Of a stretch of 64,000 bases of DNA, positions 1 to 10,527 are shown in pieces. Positions within the stretch are counted from its first letter, which is position 1, and each line of letters starts with the position of its first letter. Source of the DNA: Porphyrobacter sp. AAP60 (GTDB lineage Bacteria > Pseudomonadota > Alphaproteobacteria > Sphingomonadales > Sphingomonadaceae); the NCBI RefSeq assembly GCF_001296025.1, contig NZ_LJHV01000023.1, positions 124,001 through 188,000 of the forward strand, written 5' to 3'. A model generated the notes under the pieces. The model made no database searches and was not told the origin of the DNA. It saw only the letters and a program-made list of their open reading frames with translations. The position numbers and the translations under genes were made by a program.

Positions 1-3000
1 ACCTGGGTTGCGCTGTAACCGCGCCCATCTGTCACCAGCTCCACATAGATGCTGCGGGTGATGTTCTTGCCAATGGCAATGCCTGTCCCGCGCCCGGTCA
101 ACGGATCGGCGCTGATGATGCGCAGCTGGTCAAGCCCGATCGAGCGGCGCAGCTGGCCGATCGGATCAAGCCCGCCCTCGCCGCCCTGCAACGCCGCCAG
201 TGCTGCGGCCAATTGCACGGCATCGGTCGCCGAAAGCGAGGTTACAGATCCGCCAAACAGCAGCCGCGAAAGAATTTCCTCCTGCGGCAAGGCCGGGTCG
301 GAAGAAAACTCGATGCTGGGTGACTGCGCGTTGCCGGTGATCGCGATATCGACATTGGTGCCGTTCTTGGATGTTTCAGCCAGCACGTCGAGGCGCGGAT
401 TGATCGGCTCGTTCACGTCGAACTGGATGCGCCCGCGCGTCAGTTCAAACCGCGTGCCCGCGAAGGTGTAATCGCCGCGTACCAGCCGTGCGCTGCCGCC
501 GATGCGCGGGTCATCCACGGTACCGCGCAGCGCAATATCGATGCCCCACTCGCTCTCCAGTCCCAGGCCTTCCACCACCACACGGCTCGGCGCCGATGCA
601 TTGACAAGATAGCGCCACGCGCTGTCACGCCCGGAAACCTGCGTGCGCCCGCGCCCGGTCTCGCCATTGATTTCGCGCGTGCTGATCCGCGGCAGGGCGA
701 CATCCTCTGCCGCCGTGCCCAGCGCCCAGCGTGCGCGATCAATAGTGACTCTGCCGGCAATCGTCCCGCCCAGCCCGCTCGAAACGATCCGCACCGGGCC
801 GGTGATGGTCGCCTCAAGCCCGTTGGCATCCAGCACGCGGCCATTCTTCACTGCAGCGCGCAAGTCGATCTGCGGGCCGCGGGTTGCGCTCATTCCGCCA
901 AGGTCAACCGTGCCGCTGCCCGTAATCGTGCCGCCGCCCGGCGTATTTCCGGCAAAGCGCGACAGTTCCAGCCGCGATCCGGCAAAGCGCCCGCGGGCGG
1001 TGATATTTTCGATCCGCGTGCCGGTAAGCGCGCTTTCCAGCTTGAGATCGTCGCTCGCCACTGTGCCGGTTATCCGCGGCGCCGCGAGTGTACCGGTGGC
1101 CCGCGCCGCGATGGCAACCGGGCCGGTAAGGTCGAAGGCTTCGACCGCGGCCAGCCGCCACAATGTTTCCGCCGCCCCGTCAAACGCCAGCCGGGCATCA
1201 AGCCGCCCGCCCATCAACCGGTCCGTCAGCGCGCCGTCCTCGCCAAGCCCGGTGATGGCAAGCGACACATCACCGCGCCGGGCATCGCCTTCCAGCAGGC
1301 GCCCAGCGGCAGTCAGGCGATCAGGCGTCAGTTCGACAACGCCCAGCACGTTGACCGGTTTGGACGACAGCACCAGCCCTGCGCGGCTGAAACGGTCAAT
1401 CTGCACCCGCGCCGTGGCCGATGGCGCAGCGCGGCCTTGCTGGCTGTAATCGACTGTCCCCGACAAGCGCCCGCCAAGGCCCAGATCAGCCCCCGCCAGA
1501 TCGAGCAGCCGCAGCGGCATCCGTGCCAGTTTGAGCGAGAGGTCTGTCGCGCCGCCACCAAAGGTACCCTCGGCAATCGTGTAACCACCGCCGAAGCCGA
1601 CCTGCGTGGGGGCAAGGCGCCAGCCGCCGTCGTCCTGCGCTGTCAGCACGGCGCGGCGCGGCATCGTGATCGCCGCCGTCCCGAACTGACCGCGCGCCAC
1701 GGCGGCAATCTGCTGCGGTGCGACATCGGCATCGAAATTGAGCGCAAAGCGATCTGCCCGCCGTCCGGAAATCGCGCCGGTCACCTTGCCGCGCCCGTTA
1801 TTGATCGCGGCCTTGGCGTTCAGGTTGGCGATGCTGAAAGCGCCGTATTCAAACCCGCCAGCGCTGATATCGGCATCGATCTGCGTGTTGCCGTCAGCAA
1901 AGCGTCCGGTGGCGGAAATATCGGCGCGGTTCAGCGTGATCGGAGTCGCGCCGCCGAAGGCGGCATTGCGCGCCGCCAGATCAACCGCAAAGCCGATCGC
2001 GCCGCTATCCTGCGGGCGGAAATTCACGGTCCCGTTAACCCCGCCGCCGGCCAGCAGCAGATCACCCGATATGCCCGCATCGCCCAACACCACCTCGCCG
2101 GTAACATTGGTGCGATAGACTTCAAGCCGGTCAATCGCGATCCGGGTGGGAGCGTCTTCAGGCAGGAACAGCTGCAGCGCGCCATCGAACGGCCCCAGCA
2201 GCGATTGCCCTTCGACATCAAGGCCGAAGCCCTGATCGCTTGGCGCCAGCGCCACCCGCACATCCTTCAGCCCGGCTGCCGGATATGGATCGGCCAGCAC
2301 CAGCACCGCGCGCGGGCCATCGGCAGCGATTTCGGCATCGAAGGTGAAGGGGCCATATTGCTCCTGCCGTCCGCTCCCTGCCAGTGTCGTGCGGATGCCA
2401 CCACTGCCCGGCACCACCCTGCTATCGAGCCGGGCATTGAGCCGCGCCGACGAAATCACCGTATTTCGCAGCACAATCGGCAGGCCCGCGCCCATGCCCA
2501 ATTCGCCATTGAACCGGATCTGTTCGCCCGCAAGGTTGACGATGGTGGCATTGCCGATCCGGCTAAGCACGCCAGCCAGATTGGCACGCAGGCTCCACGG
2601 CACATTGGGACCGAACTTGGCAAGAATCTTGGCATTGGCGGTCACATCACCAGCGCCATCAACCTTCAGGCGGCTGGCTGTGATCGGGCCAGCCAGCGCA
2701 TAGGCGCCCGCGGCGATATCGCCGCGCAGGGCCAGCGTGGCATTCAAGCCGGGGAAAGTGATTTGCGCCCGGTCGGCCTCAAGCCGCTGGCGCGTGATAT
2801 CATAGACCAGCACACCGTTCAGCGTGCCATCGACCAGTCGCGGATCGGCCAGCGCCACCCCGGTCGCCAGCCGCTGCGCCCGCACCGAAAGCGGCAAAGA
2901 CAGGCGATCACCGTCAAAGATGGCGCTGCCTTCCTGCACCAGCCCGCTGGCAATCACGCCTCCCGACGCCAGCCGCGCGACATCGATGCGGTGGCGGATC

Positions 3001-4139
3001 GCCAGATCATCAAACGCGCCGCTGACATTGGCGGCGAGCTTTGCGCCCTCCAGCCGCAAGCTTTCCCCGAACAGGTCAGGATCGCGCAAGGTCAGCATAA
3101 CCCGTGCGCCATCAACGTTCTTGTCGGCCAGATCGACCACACCGGCGCTGCGCCAGTCGATTGCGGAAGATACAGCGGCAATCCGGCCTTCGATCACACT
3201 GTCCACCAGCGTAAAGCTCGCCGCCAGCGCCGTTGTCTCGCCCAAGGCACTTCCTGCCAGCGTGGCATCGTCCAGCCCGGCGCGCAGTTGCCCCAACACG
3301 CCGTACTTGCCGGCATCATTGGTTATCCGGAACGCAGCAACCGGGCGATCATCCGTATCGGCAGGGGGACTCACACGCCGCGCCACCGCCGCCCCGCGCC
3401 AGCGCTTCCATGTTCCGTCGCCGATGATGCGCGCCGAATAGCCTGCCTCAAATCCCGCCAATCCGGCCAGCACCCCGCCCGCAGGCGCAAGGTAATCGCC
3501 TTCGAGATCAAACCGGTCGCCGTCAGGTTCGGCATCGAGCAACAGCGCGATCCGGTCTTCCGCCCCCAGCCGAGCATTGGCATCGATCAACACCCGCCCC
3601 TGCCGGATATCGATCTTGGCGGTCAGGTTCGCGCTTTCATCCCGATCGGTCGCCACCCCTCTAGCAATCACCAGATCCTGCACTACAAACCGGTCTACCC
3701 GGATATCGAAATCGGGCAGCAAAGGCGCATCGGGATCGCCAGGCAGCAATTCGGGCAAACGGGTCAGCCGCCCGCGTTTGGTCGTCACCTCGCGTATATC
3801 CAGCCCGCTCCACAGCCAGGTGAGTGGCCGCCAATCCAGCCGCACCTCGGGGATGGTAAGGAACACGCCCTTGGGATCGCTAAGCTCGACTGCGCGCAGC
3901 ACCGCCCGGTTGAAGATGTCGCCTTCGATCCGGCCGACCTTGATACGCAGGCCCGAAGCCGGGGCCGCAGCAGCGATCTGATCGGCAACAACGCGTTTGC
4001 CGATCGGCGTGCTGAGGAACCCTGCGATCAACACAAAAGGCGCCAGCAGCAACGCCAGTGTCCAGCCAAGGCGCTTACCCCAGCGGCGGCGGGACGAAGG
4101 CGCAAGCGTTTCCGCAGCGGGTTCGGGTGTGTCGGCCAT
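1..4139 (-). CDS. tamB: Translocation and assembly module subunit TamB (C-terminus beyond window)
   Basis: Inner-membrane-anchored, periplasm-spanning AsmA-like protein that works with TamA in outer-membrane protein assembly and envelope lipid transport. One frame stays open for about 1379 codons from an ATG at 4139 to the window edge. The N-terminus is basic (SSRRRWGKRLGW), followed by one hydrophobic anchor (TLALLLAPFVLIAGF, about residues 32-46). A very long series of beta-strand repeats follows. Near the edge is the typical TamB/DUF490 segment: a strand ELTRGRIQFD, then NPRLDVLAETSKNGTNVDI and LPQEEILSRLLFGGS. The start is fixed by a TGATG overlap with the tamA stop, so the two are probably translationally coupled. 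The last residues lie off the left edge. The family assignment is secure. Confidence 0.95.
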   Translation of the reverse strand, partial: MADTPEPAAETLAPSSRRRWGKRLGWTLALLLAPFVLIAGFLSTPIGKRVVADQIAAAAPASGLRIKVGRIEGDIFNRAVLRAVELSDPKGVFLTIPEVRLDWRPLTWLWSGLDIREVTTKRGRLTRLPELLPGDPDAPLLPDFDIRVDRFVVQDLVIARGVATDRDESANLTAKIDIRQGRVLIDANARLGAEDRIALLLDAEPDGDRFDLEGDYLAPAGGVLAGLAGFEAGYSARIIGDGTWKRWRGAAVARRVSPPADTDDRPVAAFRITNDAGKYGVLGQLRAGLDDATLAGSALGETTALAASFTLVDSVIEGRIAAVSSAIDWRSAGVVDLADKNVDGARVMLTLRDPDLFGESLRLEGAKLAANVSGAFDDLAIRHRIDVARLASGGVIASGLVQEGSAIFDGDRLSLPLSVRAQRLATGVALADPRLVDGTLNGVLVYDITRQRLEADRAQITFPGLNATLALRGDIAAGAYALAGPITASRLKVDGAGDVTANAKILAKFGPNVPWSLRANLAGVLSRIGNATIVNLAGEQIRFNGELGMGAGLPIVLRNTVISSARLNARLDSRVVPGSGGIRTTLAGSGRQEQYGPFTFDAEIAADGPRAVLVLADPYPAAGLKDVRVALAPSDQGFGLDVEGQSLLGPFDGALQLFLPEDAPTRIAIDRLEVYRTNVTGEVVLGDAGISGDLLLAGGGVNGTVNFRPQDSGAIGFAVDLAARNAAFGGATPITLNRADISATGRFADGNTQIDADISAGGFEYGAFSIANLNAKAAINNGRGKVTGAISGRRADRFALNFDADVAPQQIAAVARGQFGTAAITMPRRAVLTAQDDGGWRLAPTQVGFGGGYTIAEGTFGGGATDLSLKLARMPLRLLDLAGADLGLGGRLSGTVDYSQQGRAAPSATARVQIDRFSRAGLVLSSKPVNVLGVVELTPDRLTAAGRLLEGDARRGDVSLAITGLGEDGALTDRLMGGRLDARLAFDGAAETLWRLAAVEAFDLTGPVAIAARATGTLAAPRITGTVASDDLKLESALTGTRIENITARGRFAGSRLELSRFAGNTPGGGTITGSGTVDLGGMSATRGPQIDLRAAVKNGRVLDANGLEATITGPVRIVSSGLGGTIAGRVTIDRARWALGTAAEDVALPRISTREINGETGRGRTQVSGRDSAWRYLVNASAPSRVVVEGLGLESEWGIDIALRGTVDDPRIGGSARLVRGDYTFAGTRFELTRGRIQFDVNEPINPRLDVLAETSKNGTNVDIAITGNAQSPSIEFSSDPALPQEEILSRLLFGGSVTSLSATDAVQLAAALAALQGGEGGLDPIGQLRRSIGLDQLRIISADPLTGRGTGIAIGKNITRSIYVELVTDGRGYSATQ

Positions 4140-6448
4140 CAGAATGCCTGACCCAAGCTGACATAGACCACCACAGGGCTATCGAATTCATTCGGATTGA
4201 TCGGGGTGGCCACATCGACCCGGATCGGACCGAAGGTTGTTTTGTAACGGATGCCGATCCCGGCGCCGAAGCGGATCTCGTCGAAATCGGGGGTCGATCC
4301 GCGACTGACCGATCCGGCATCTACAAACGGCACCACTTGAAGCGCACCGTCAAACAGCGGGGTCGGAATTCGTGCCTCAAGCGCGAATTCCAACAGCGAA
4401 GCACCACCGGTCGGATTACCATCATCGTCGCGCGGGCCGACGCCCTGGAAGCCGTAGCCACGCACCGACCCGCCGCCACCGCCGTAAAGCCTGCGCGACG
4501 GGGCGATATTGTCAATCCCGGCGCCCTGGATCGTTGCCGCACGCACGCGCCCGGCCAGCACAGAGCCGCCGATCGACTTGTAATAGGCCGCATCTGCCTG
4601 CGAGCGCAGATAGAAACTCTGCGTTTCTTCCGAACGCGACACTTCCGGCGCGACGAACAAGGTTGCGCGATAACCTTCGGTCGGATCGAGCAGATCGTCG
4701 CTGGCATCAAGCGTGACACTGCCGAACAGCCCGCCAATCAGGAAGGCGCGGCGCGGCAGCGTAAGGTCGGTCTGGTTGCGCGCCCGGCGGTTGAAGTTGC
4801 GTTCATCGGTGTAAAGCAGTTCTCCGCCAACCTGCCAGCTGACCGGCTTCTGAAACAGGATGGTCGACAATTTCTCGAAGGTCGCTCGCACCCCGCCACC
4901 GCGCGAATCGACCGCGAGCGTGGTGATATCGCTGGCGAAAAGATCGGCGCTCAGCACCTGATCGCGCCCACGGAAATTGTTGCGCCGCACACCGACGCTG
5001 GCGAGCGCCTCGCGCGTGCCAAGGATACCGCGCAGCCGCAGCGCGCCTTCGGGCGGGAACAGGTTGCGATGTTCCCACCGGCCTTCCAGCTTGAAGCCAT
5101 CCTCGGTGCCGTAACCGATGGCGCCGGCGATGGTACGAAGCGGCGCGCGTTCGAATCCGACATCCATCGCCACTTCGCCCGGCTGGTCGCCCTGCGGCGC
5201 GCGGGTTTCACGCGGGGTTACAGTGACGCTGGACACCAGCCCGGTGGCGATGATCGCGCGGCGCAGATCGGTTTCCAGGCTCTGCTGGAAGACGTCGCCG
5301 GTATCGAACCGGGCAATACGGCCGAGATGGCGCGATGACAGGAACTGCGGATCGCTGCTCACCACCTCGCCAAACACGAACTTGCCGCCCGGCTGGACAT
5401 CCAGCGTCAGATCGCCTTCGGCCCGCGCGTGATCAATCAGCAGTTCGGGTTCTTCAACCGCAGCAAAGGGATAGCCGCTTTCGCCCAGTGCCACGCGCAG
5501 TTCGATCTCGCGTTCGACAATGCGATCGGCGTAAAGCGGATCACCCGGCTTGATGCCGAAGGCGGCGATCAGGCGGCTGGCGTCAGGCTCTGCCAAGGCG
5601 GGCAATGCACCAAGATCGACCTTGCCGAAACTATAGCGGATACCGGGCAGGATATCGAAGCGGACGCTGGGTTCGGTGGCGCTGTTATCCGCATCGCCGT
5701 TGTCACGCGCGCGGCGTCCACCCGAAAGCTGACGCACCACATCGCCGTTGTAATAACCATAGGTGCGCAGGATATCGCCGAGCAGATCTTCATCCGCCCG
5801 CGCTCTGGCGGCGATTTGCGGCACGGAATCGTCCCCGTCATCCAGTTCCTGCAACGATGACAGGTCCTTGAAGCGTTGGACAAATTCATCCCGCTCAGGG
5901 AAGGCGTCCTCACCTTCGGGCAAGGCCAGCACCAGCGTCTTGTCGATCCGGGTTTCGGCCAGTTCGGGCAGATCATCCATCATCGGCGCTTCGATCGCGG
6001 CGAGCGATTCCAGTTCGGGATCGGCCGGGAGACGGTCTGGCACATCCACCGCGAAATCGGCAAAAACCGCATCGACATCGGGAGTTTGACCAAGCGCCGC
6101 ATCGGCGCTGAACGGATCTGCGAGAGGGTCACTATCCAGCGCACCCGGGACAGAACCGGCAACGCCCTGCGCTGCCCACGTGTCGGGGTCGGTGACGGCA
6201 TCAGCCGGGATCAGATCATCCAGCGTCAGCGGGACTTCAGCCGGTTCTTCTTCAGGCTGCGCGACCGGCGCAAGCGGCACCGGATCGGCATCGGGATCGG
6301 CCACAGGCGCGGCTTCCGGTGCAACTTGCGCTGCAACAGGCGCGGCGCAGAGCGCCAGCGTGACCGGACCCAATCCTGCGGTGACTGCGAGACCGAGCCT
6401 TAAAAAGCGGCGCGCTTCAACTTCCCGGAAACTTGACAGGCTGGCCAT
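4139..6448 (-). CDS. tamA: TamA, Omp85-family outer-membrane assembly protein
   Basis: Outer-membrane beta-barrel partner of TamB, 769 aa from the ATG at 6448. A signal peptide ([10 protein letters not shown], then a hydrophobic core ending in AAPVAAQ) is followed by an unusually long acidic, Pro/Ala-rich segment of roughly 120 residues. POTRA-like domains come next, then a C-terminal 16-strand-type barrel. The Omp85 signature is visible as [16 protein letters not shown]. The protein ends in phenylalanine (SLGQAF), as expected for a Bam substrate. An in-frame ATG at 6478 is possible, but 6448 has a better Shine-Dalgarno (GAGGCAAGG) and a more normal signal peptide. Either start lies inside the end of bpt, and the stop overlaps the tamB start. 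The order bpt-tamA-tamB suggests one transcript. Confidence 0.93.
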   Translation of the reverse strand: MASLSSFREVEARRFLRLGLAVTAGLGPVTLALCAAPVAAQVAPEAAPVADPDADPVPLAPVAQPEEEPAEVPLTLDDLIPADAVTDPDTWAAQGVAGSVPGALDSDPLADPFSADAALGQTPDVDAVFADFAVDVPDRLPADPELESLAAIEAPMMDDLPELAETRIDKTLVLALPEGEDAFPERDEFVQRFKDLSSLQELDDGDDSVPQIAARARADEDLLGDILRTYGYYNGDVVRQLSGGRRARDNGDADNSATEPSVRFDILPGIRYSFGKVDLGALPALAEPDASRLIAAFGIKPGDPLYADRIVEREIELRVALGESGYPFAAVEEPELLIDHARAEGDLTLDVQPGGKFVFGEVVSSDPQFLSSRHLGRIARFDTGDVFQQSLETDLRRAIIATGLVSSVTVTPRETRAPQGDQPGEVAMDVGFERAPLRTIAGAIGYGTEDGFKLEGRWEHRNLFPPEGALRLRGILGTREALASVGVRRNNFRGRDQVLSADLFASDITTLAVDSRGGGVRATFEKLSTILFQKPVSWQVGGELLYTDERNFNRRARNQTDLTLPRRAFLIGGLFGSVTLDASDDLLDPTEGYRATLFVAPEVSRSEETQSFYLRSQADAAYYKSIGGSVLAGRVRAATIQGAGIDNIAPSRRLYGGGGGSVRGYGFQGVGPRDDDGNPTGGASLLEFALEARIPTPLFDGALQVVPFVDAGSVSRGSTPDFDEIRFGAGIGIRYKTTFGPIRVDVATPINPNEFDSPVVVYVSLGQAF

Positions 6449-7286
6449 CCTTGCCTCGCGCGCCGGCCAGCGACGCATCCTGCGGTTGACGCGGGGCGGT
6501 TGCCGCGGCGATCAACCGGTGCTGTTCGGCGGGGTCCATCAACTGCCAGCCTTCCCGAGTCAACCGCTCAAGCGGACGATAGCGAACCTTGTATTGCATT
6601 CGCGGACTGCCTTCGACCCAATAACCGAGATATACATAAGGCAATGCCTCAGCCGCGGCCCGGCGAATATGATCGAGTATAATAAAATTGCCCAGCCCGA
6701 CGCGCCCGGCATCATCGGGTTCGTAGAAGGAATAGATCATCGACAGCCCGTCGCCCTGCCGATCGGTCAGACAGGCGCCCACCAGCCGCCCCGGACGACC
6801 ATTCGGCCCCGGCTCGCGATATTCGGTCACCACACTGGAAACCGGCGTGTGTTCGATCATGTCGGCATAATCGAGTTCGTCCATCGCCGACATGCCGCCA
6901 TCGGGGTGGCGCGCGCCCAGATACCGCGCCAGCAGCTCGAATTGTTCATCGGTGGCCCAGGGGCGGCATTCACTGACGATCAGATCGTCATTGCGTTTCA
7001 GGTCGCGCTTTTGCGTGCCCGAAGGCTGGAACTTGCCAGCCACCACCCGCACCGAAACGCATGCCTGACATTCTAGGCACGAAGGGCGATAGGCGACTGT
7101 CTGGCTGCGGCGAAAACCGATGCGCCCCAGCGCTTCGTTCAACTGATCGGCATGCGGCCCCTTCAGTTCGGTGAAGACCTTGCGCTCGCTTCGCCCCGGC
7201 AGGTAGGGGCACGGCGCCGGGCTGGTCACGAAGAACCGGGGAAAGCGGATCGGTGCCGTCACGGGTGGGGCGTATCCTCTGGGCAT
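6417..7286 (-). CDS. bpt: Aspartate/glutamate leucyltransferase (ATE/Bpt family)
   Basis: Transfers leucine from Leu-tRNA to proteins with N-terminal Asp or Glu, marking them for ClpS/ClpAP degradation (bacterial N-end rule). The 289-aa protein has the usual family length. Visible hallmarks are the N-terminal [20 protein letters not shown], the cysteine cluster [15 protein letters not shown], and the C-terminal ATE fold with [20 protein letters not shown]. The family's common start ([10 protein letters not shown]) would be the GTG at 7262. The upstream ATG at 7286 is kept, but neither has a clear Shine-Dalgarno. The 3' end overlaps tamA by about 32 bases. The choice of Leu over Arg as the transferred residue follows from family knowledge of bacterial Bpt, not from a residue test here. 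Confidence 0.92.
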   Translation of the reverse strand: MPRGYAPPVTAPIRFPRFFVTSPAPCPYLPGRSERKVFTELKGPHADQLNEALGRIGFRRSQTVAYRPSCLECQACVSVRVVAGKFQPSGTQKRDLKRNDDLIVSECRPWATDEQFELLARYLGARHPDGGMSAMDELDYADMIEHTPVSSVVTEYREPGPNGRPGRLVGACLTDRQGDGLSMIYSFYEPDDAGRVGLGNFIILDHIRRAAAEALPYVYLGYWVEGSPRMQYKVRYRPLERLTREGWQLMDPAEQHRLIAAATAPRQPQDASLAGARGKDGQPVKFPGS

Positions 7287-7440
7287 GAATCGCGGAGCGC
7301 AATTCTTAAGAAAATCTTATGCCTGCACTGGTGCTCCGGTAAAAGTCCCTTAACCATGAAAATTGCGCGAATTATGCAGGCAAGCGCACGGCTCACCGCA
7401 ATTGTGGGTCATCACAAGGTCAAAGCGAGACAGGCGTTGC

Positions 7441-7457
7441 CAGCGAAACTTTCGCTG
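7441..7457 (-). terminator. Small hairpin downstream of threonine dehydratase gene
   Basis: A perfect inverted repeat (cagcgaaa / tttcgctg around a single base; realistically a 6-bp stem with a 5-base loop) lies about 15 bases past the stop of the minus-strand gene at 7472. No T-run follows, so it is at best a weak intrinsic terminator or an mRNA end-stabilising hairpin. Confidence 0.3.
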
Positions 7458-7471
7458 GAACCCTCGATATT

Positions 7472-8734
7472 TCAGCCCAGCTCGACCAGCTGCACCACAT
7501 ATCCCTTGGCACGCAGGCCTTCGACCAGCCGTTCCACCTGCTCGGCATCGCGGGCCTCGCATTCGATATCGGTGATAAGGCCCTTGGCCGGCAGCGTTGT
7601 GAAGATGCGCTGGTGATAGATTTCGATGATGTTGACGTTGTGTTCGTCAAACAGGCGCATCACCTTGAACAAGGCGCCGGGGCGATCCTGAAGCGTGATC
7701 CGCAGCCGCGCCAGCCGCCCCTGCCGCGCCAGGTCGCGCAGCAGCACATTGGCCAGCAGGCGCGTGTCGATATTGCCGCCGCACAGCGCCAGACCGATGG
7801 TTTTGCCCTTGAACCGCTTGGGATTTCCCAGCACCGCCGCCAGTCCCGCGGCGCCTGCGCCTTCGACCACGGTCTTTTCGATCTGGAGCAGCAGCGCCAC
7901 CGCTTTTTCCAGCGCGGGTTCATCCACCAGCAGGATATCATCGACCCGTTCGGCGATCACTTTCGCGGTGAAATCACCCGGCTGTTTGACCGCAATGCCT
8001 TCAGCCAGCGTGTCTCCGCCGCACGGTAGGTTTGCGCCCTTGATCCGGTCGAACATGCTGGGGAACAGCCCCGCCTGCACACCGACGACTTCGATATCCG
8101 GGTTCAGCGCCTTGGCGACCGTTGCCATCCCCGAAATCAGACCGCCGCCGCCAATCGGCGTAACGATGCAATCGAGATCGGGCATCACCTCCAGCATTTC
8201 CAGCGCAACGGTTCCCGCGCCCGCCGCCACATCGGGATCATCGAAGGGGTGCACGAAAGTCAGCCCCAGTTCGATTTCCAGCTTGCGGGCGAAAGCATAG
8301 GCTTCATCAAAAGTCTCGCCCTCCAGCACCACTTTCCCGCCGACGCTTTCGGTCTGCATCACCTTCACCGTGGGGGTGGTGCGCGGCATGACGATGGTCA
8401 CCGGCACGCCAAGCCGGGTGCCGTGGTAGGAAAGGCCCTGCGAATGGTTACCCGCCGAAGCCGCAATCACGCCGCGGGCGCGCTGTTCGTCATTCAGCAG
8501 CAGCAGCGCATTCAGCGCGCCGCGTTCTTTATAGGCCGCGGTGAATTGCAGGTTTTCGAACTTCAGCCAGATATCCGCGCCGGTAATTTCCGACAGCGTG
8601 ATCGAATGCATCATCGGCGTATTGACCACCGAACCTGCAATGCGCGCAGCAGCGGCGCGTACGGTATCGAGGGTCAGGTCAGCCGGCGTGGCGGCGGCAC
8701 CTTTGGGGCTGGCGGTTAGCGGCTGGGATGACAT
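7472..8734 (-). CDS. ilvA: Threonine ammonia-lyase (PLP enzyme with ACT-type C-terminal domain)
   Basis: Deaminates threonine to 2-oxobutanoate, feeding isoleucine synthesis or threonine catabolism. The 420-aa fold-type II PLP enzyme shows the lysine motif FTAAYKERGA (Lys69), the substrate loop SAGNHSQG (93-100) and the phosphate-binding glycine loop GGGGLISG near residue 195. An ACT-like regulatory domain occupies roughly residues 330-420 (RITLQDRPGALFKVMRLF, then HNVNIIEIYHQR). This short single-ACT form resembles the tdcB/ilvA hybrid type common in alphaproteobacteria. Serine deaminase activity is possible. It is divergent from the amidohydrolase at 8875; the 140-base gap holds no signal I can call. 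Confidence 0.92.
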   Translation of the reverse strand: MSSQPLTASPKGAAATPADLTLDTVRAAAARIAGSVVNTPMMHSITLSEITGADIWLKFENLQFTAAYKERGALNALLLLNDEQRARGVIAASAGNHSQGLSYHGTRLGVPVTIVMPRTTPTVKVMQTESVGGKVVLEGETFDEAYAFARKLEIELGLTFVHPFDDPDVAAGAGTVALEMLEVMPDLDCIVTPIGGGGLISGMATVAKALNPDIEVVGVQAGLFPSMFDRIKGANLPCGGDTLAEGIAVKQPGDFTAKVIAERVDDILLVDEPALEKAVALLLQIEKTVVEGAGAAGLAAVLGNPKRFKGKTIGLALCGGNIDTRLLANVLLRDLARQGRLARLRITLQDRPGALFKVMRLFDEHNVNIIEIYHQRIFTTLPAKGLITDIECEARDAEQVERLVEGLRAKGYVVQLVELG

Positions 8735-8874
8735 GGTGAGCGGCGATTAGAGGCTTGGGCGCACAAGGGCAATCGCTCGCTTGCGGATTTCGCATCGGCG
8801 GGGGCGTTGGCAAGCGCGCGCGAAGGCGATAGGCACCGCTGCCAACTGTTCTTGCACGCGCTTCAAGGAAAACC

Positions 8875-10527
8875 ATGCTTCGCACATTCGCCACTGTTCT
8901 GGCCGCATCCACCGCCCTTGCCCTTGCCGCTCCGGCGCTGGCTGACACACTTGTCGACAATGTCGACGGCGTCACGATTGACGAACAGGGCGCGGTCAAA
9001 CGCTTCACCGGGCTGGTCTTCGATGATGACGGCAAGGTTGTGGCTGTGCTCGACCGCGGCGAAAAGCGCCCGCAGGTCGATTACCGGCTGGATGGCAAGG
9101 GGCAGGTGCTGATCCCCGGCATGATCGACGCGCATGTCCATGTGATGGATATCGGCTTTGCCGCGCTGACGCTCGACCTTTCGGACACCACTTCACTGGA
9201 AGACGCATTGGCGAAGATCAAGGCTTTCGCAGACGAAAACCCCGGCCGCCCGTGGATCCTCGGGCGCGGGTGGAATCAGGAAAAGTGGGGGCTGGGCCGT
9301 TTCCCCACCGCTGCCGAACTTGATGCCGTGGTTTCCGATCGCCCGGTGTGGCTGGAACGGGCGGATAATCACGCGAACTGGGGCAACACTCTTGCGATCA
9401 CCACCGCAGGGGTGACTGCGAAGACCGCTGATCCATCAGGCGGCAAGATCATCCGCGATGCCAAAGGCAATCCGGCGGGGGTGTTCGTCGACAATGCCGT
9501 CGGGCTGGTGGGCAAGGTGGTGCCCGCACCCCGGCCCGGCGACCGCGATCTTGCCTTTGCCAAGGCTCAGGACGTGCTGCTCGGCCTTGGCGTCACCGCC
9601 GTGGCGGACATGGGCACCGAGATGAGCGATTGGGGCACCTATCGCCGCGCGGGCGATACGGGCCGTCTGCAAATCCGCATCATGGCCTATGCCGACAGCT
9701 TCGAAACGCTGGAAACCGCCGCCGGGCCGGAACCGACCGTCTGGCTTTATAACGACAAGCTGCGGATGGGCGGGATCAAGCTTTACCTTGATGGCGCGCT
9801 GGGATCACGCGGAGCGATCCTGAAGGCGCCTTATCATGATGATCCGGGCGCGCGCGGCCTTCCGCTGCTGACCCCGGCGCAATTGCGCAACCTGATGAGC
9901 CGCGCCGCGATGAGCAATTTCCAGACCGCAGTCCATGCCATCGGCGATGCCGCCAACGCCGAAGTGCTGGCCGCGATCGAGGAACTTTCCGATAGCTACA
10001 CAGGCGACCGGCGCTGGCGGATCGAACACGCGCAGATCGTCGATCCCGCCGACATCCCCAGCCTTGGCCGCCATGGCGTGATCGCTTCGATGCAGCCATT
10101 GCACCAGACATCTGACCGGTTGATGGCCGAAGCGCGGCTGGGGCCGGATCGGCTGGACGGTGCCTATCCGTGGCGCAGCGTGATTGCCGCTGGCGGGCGG
10201 CTCGCCTTCGGGTCTGACGCGCCGGTAGAGCCTGCCGATCCCTTCGCCGGGATCGCCGCAGCAATCAGCCGCACCGATGCCAATGGCGAACCTTTCGGCG
10301 GGTGGTTCCCGCAGGAAACGGTCAGCCGTGAAGCCGCGCTGGCCGGATATACTTCAGGCGCTGCCTATGCCGGGTTCGCGGAAGGGCGGTTTGGGCGCTT
10401 GATCCCTGGCGAGCGCGCCGATTTCCTGCTGGTCGATCGCGATCCGCTGCTGGCCTCGCCGGACGAGGTTCGCGCAACGCAGGTGAAGGAAGTGTGGATC
10501 GGCGGGGTGAAAGTCCGCGGCGAGTAG
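8875..10527 (+). CDS. Secreted metal-dependent amidohydrolase (YtcJ-like)
   Basis: A 550-aa amidohydrolase-superfamily protein, probably periplasmic. The signal peptide MLRTFATVLAASTALALAAP ends near ALAD. The metal-binding HxH is in DAHVHVMD (His87/His89), with later metal ligands in VHAIGDAANAE and RIEHAQI and the terminal Asp in FGSDAPVEP. GGIKLYLDGALGSRG is typical of the YtcJ/NfdA group, which hydrolyses N-substituted formamides or other amides. The actual substrate cannot be read from sequence. A Shine-Dalgarno (AAGGAAAACC) precedes the ATG. Its TAG abuts the tatC TAG on the other strand with no spacer. Confidence 0.85.
   Translation: MLRTFATVLAASTALALAAPALADTLVDNVDGVTIDEQGAVKRFTGLVFDDDGKVVAVLDRGEKRPQVDYRLDGKGQVLIPGMIDAHVHVMDIGFAALTLDLSDTTSLEDALAKIKAFADENPGRPWILGRGWNQEKWGLGRFPTAAELDAVVSDRPVWLERADNHANWGNTLAITTAGVTAKTADPSGGKIIRDAKGNPAGVFVDNAVGLVGKVVPAPRPGDRDLAFAKAQDVLLGLGVTAVADMGTEMSDWGTYRRAGDTGRLQIRIMAYADSFETLETAAGPEPTVWLYNDKLRMGGIKLYLDGALGSRGAILKAPYHDDPGARGLPLLTPAQLRNLMSRAAMSNFQTAVHAIGDAANAEVLAAIEELSDSYTGDRRWRIEHAQIVDPADIPSLGRHGVIASMQPLHQTSDRLMAEARLGPDRLDGAYPWRSVIAAGGRLAFGSDAPVEPADPFAGIAAAISRTDANGEPFGGWFPQETVSREAALAGYTSGAAYAGFAEGRFGRLIPGERADFLLVDRDPLLASPDEVRATQVKEVWIGGVKVRGE

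Noticed and set aside
1437..4151. 904-codon open frame on the plus strand opposite tamB
   Set aside because: Shadow of the tamB reading frame; composition is Gln/Arg/His-rich without domains.
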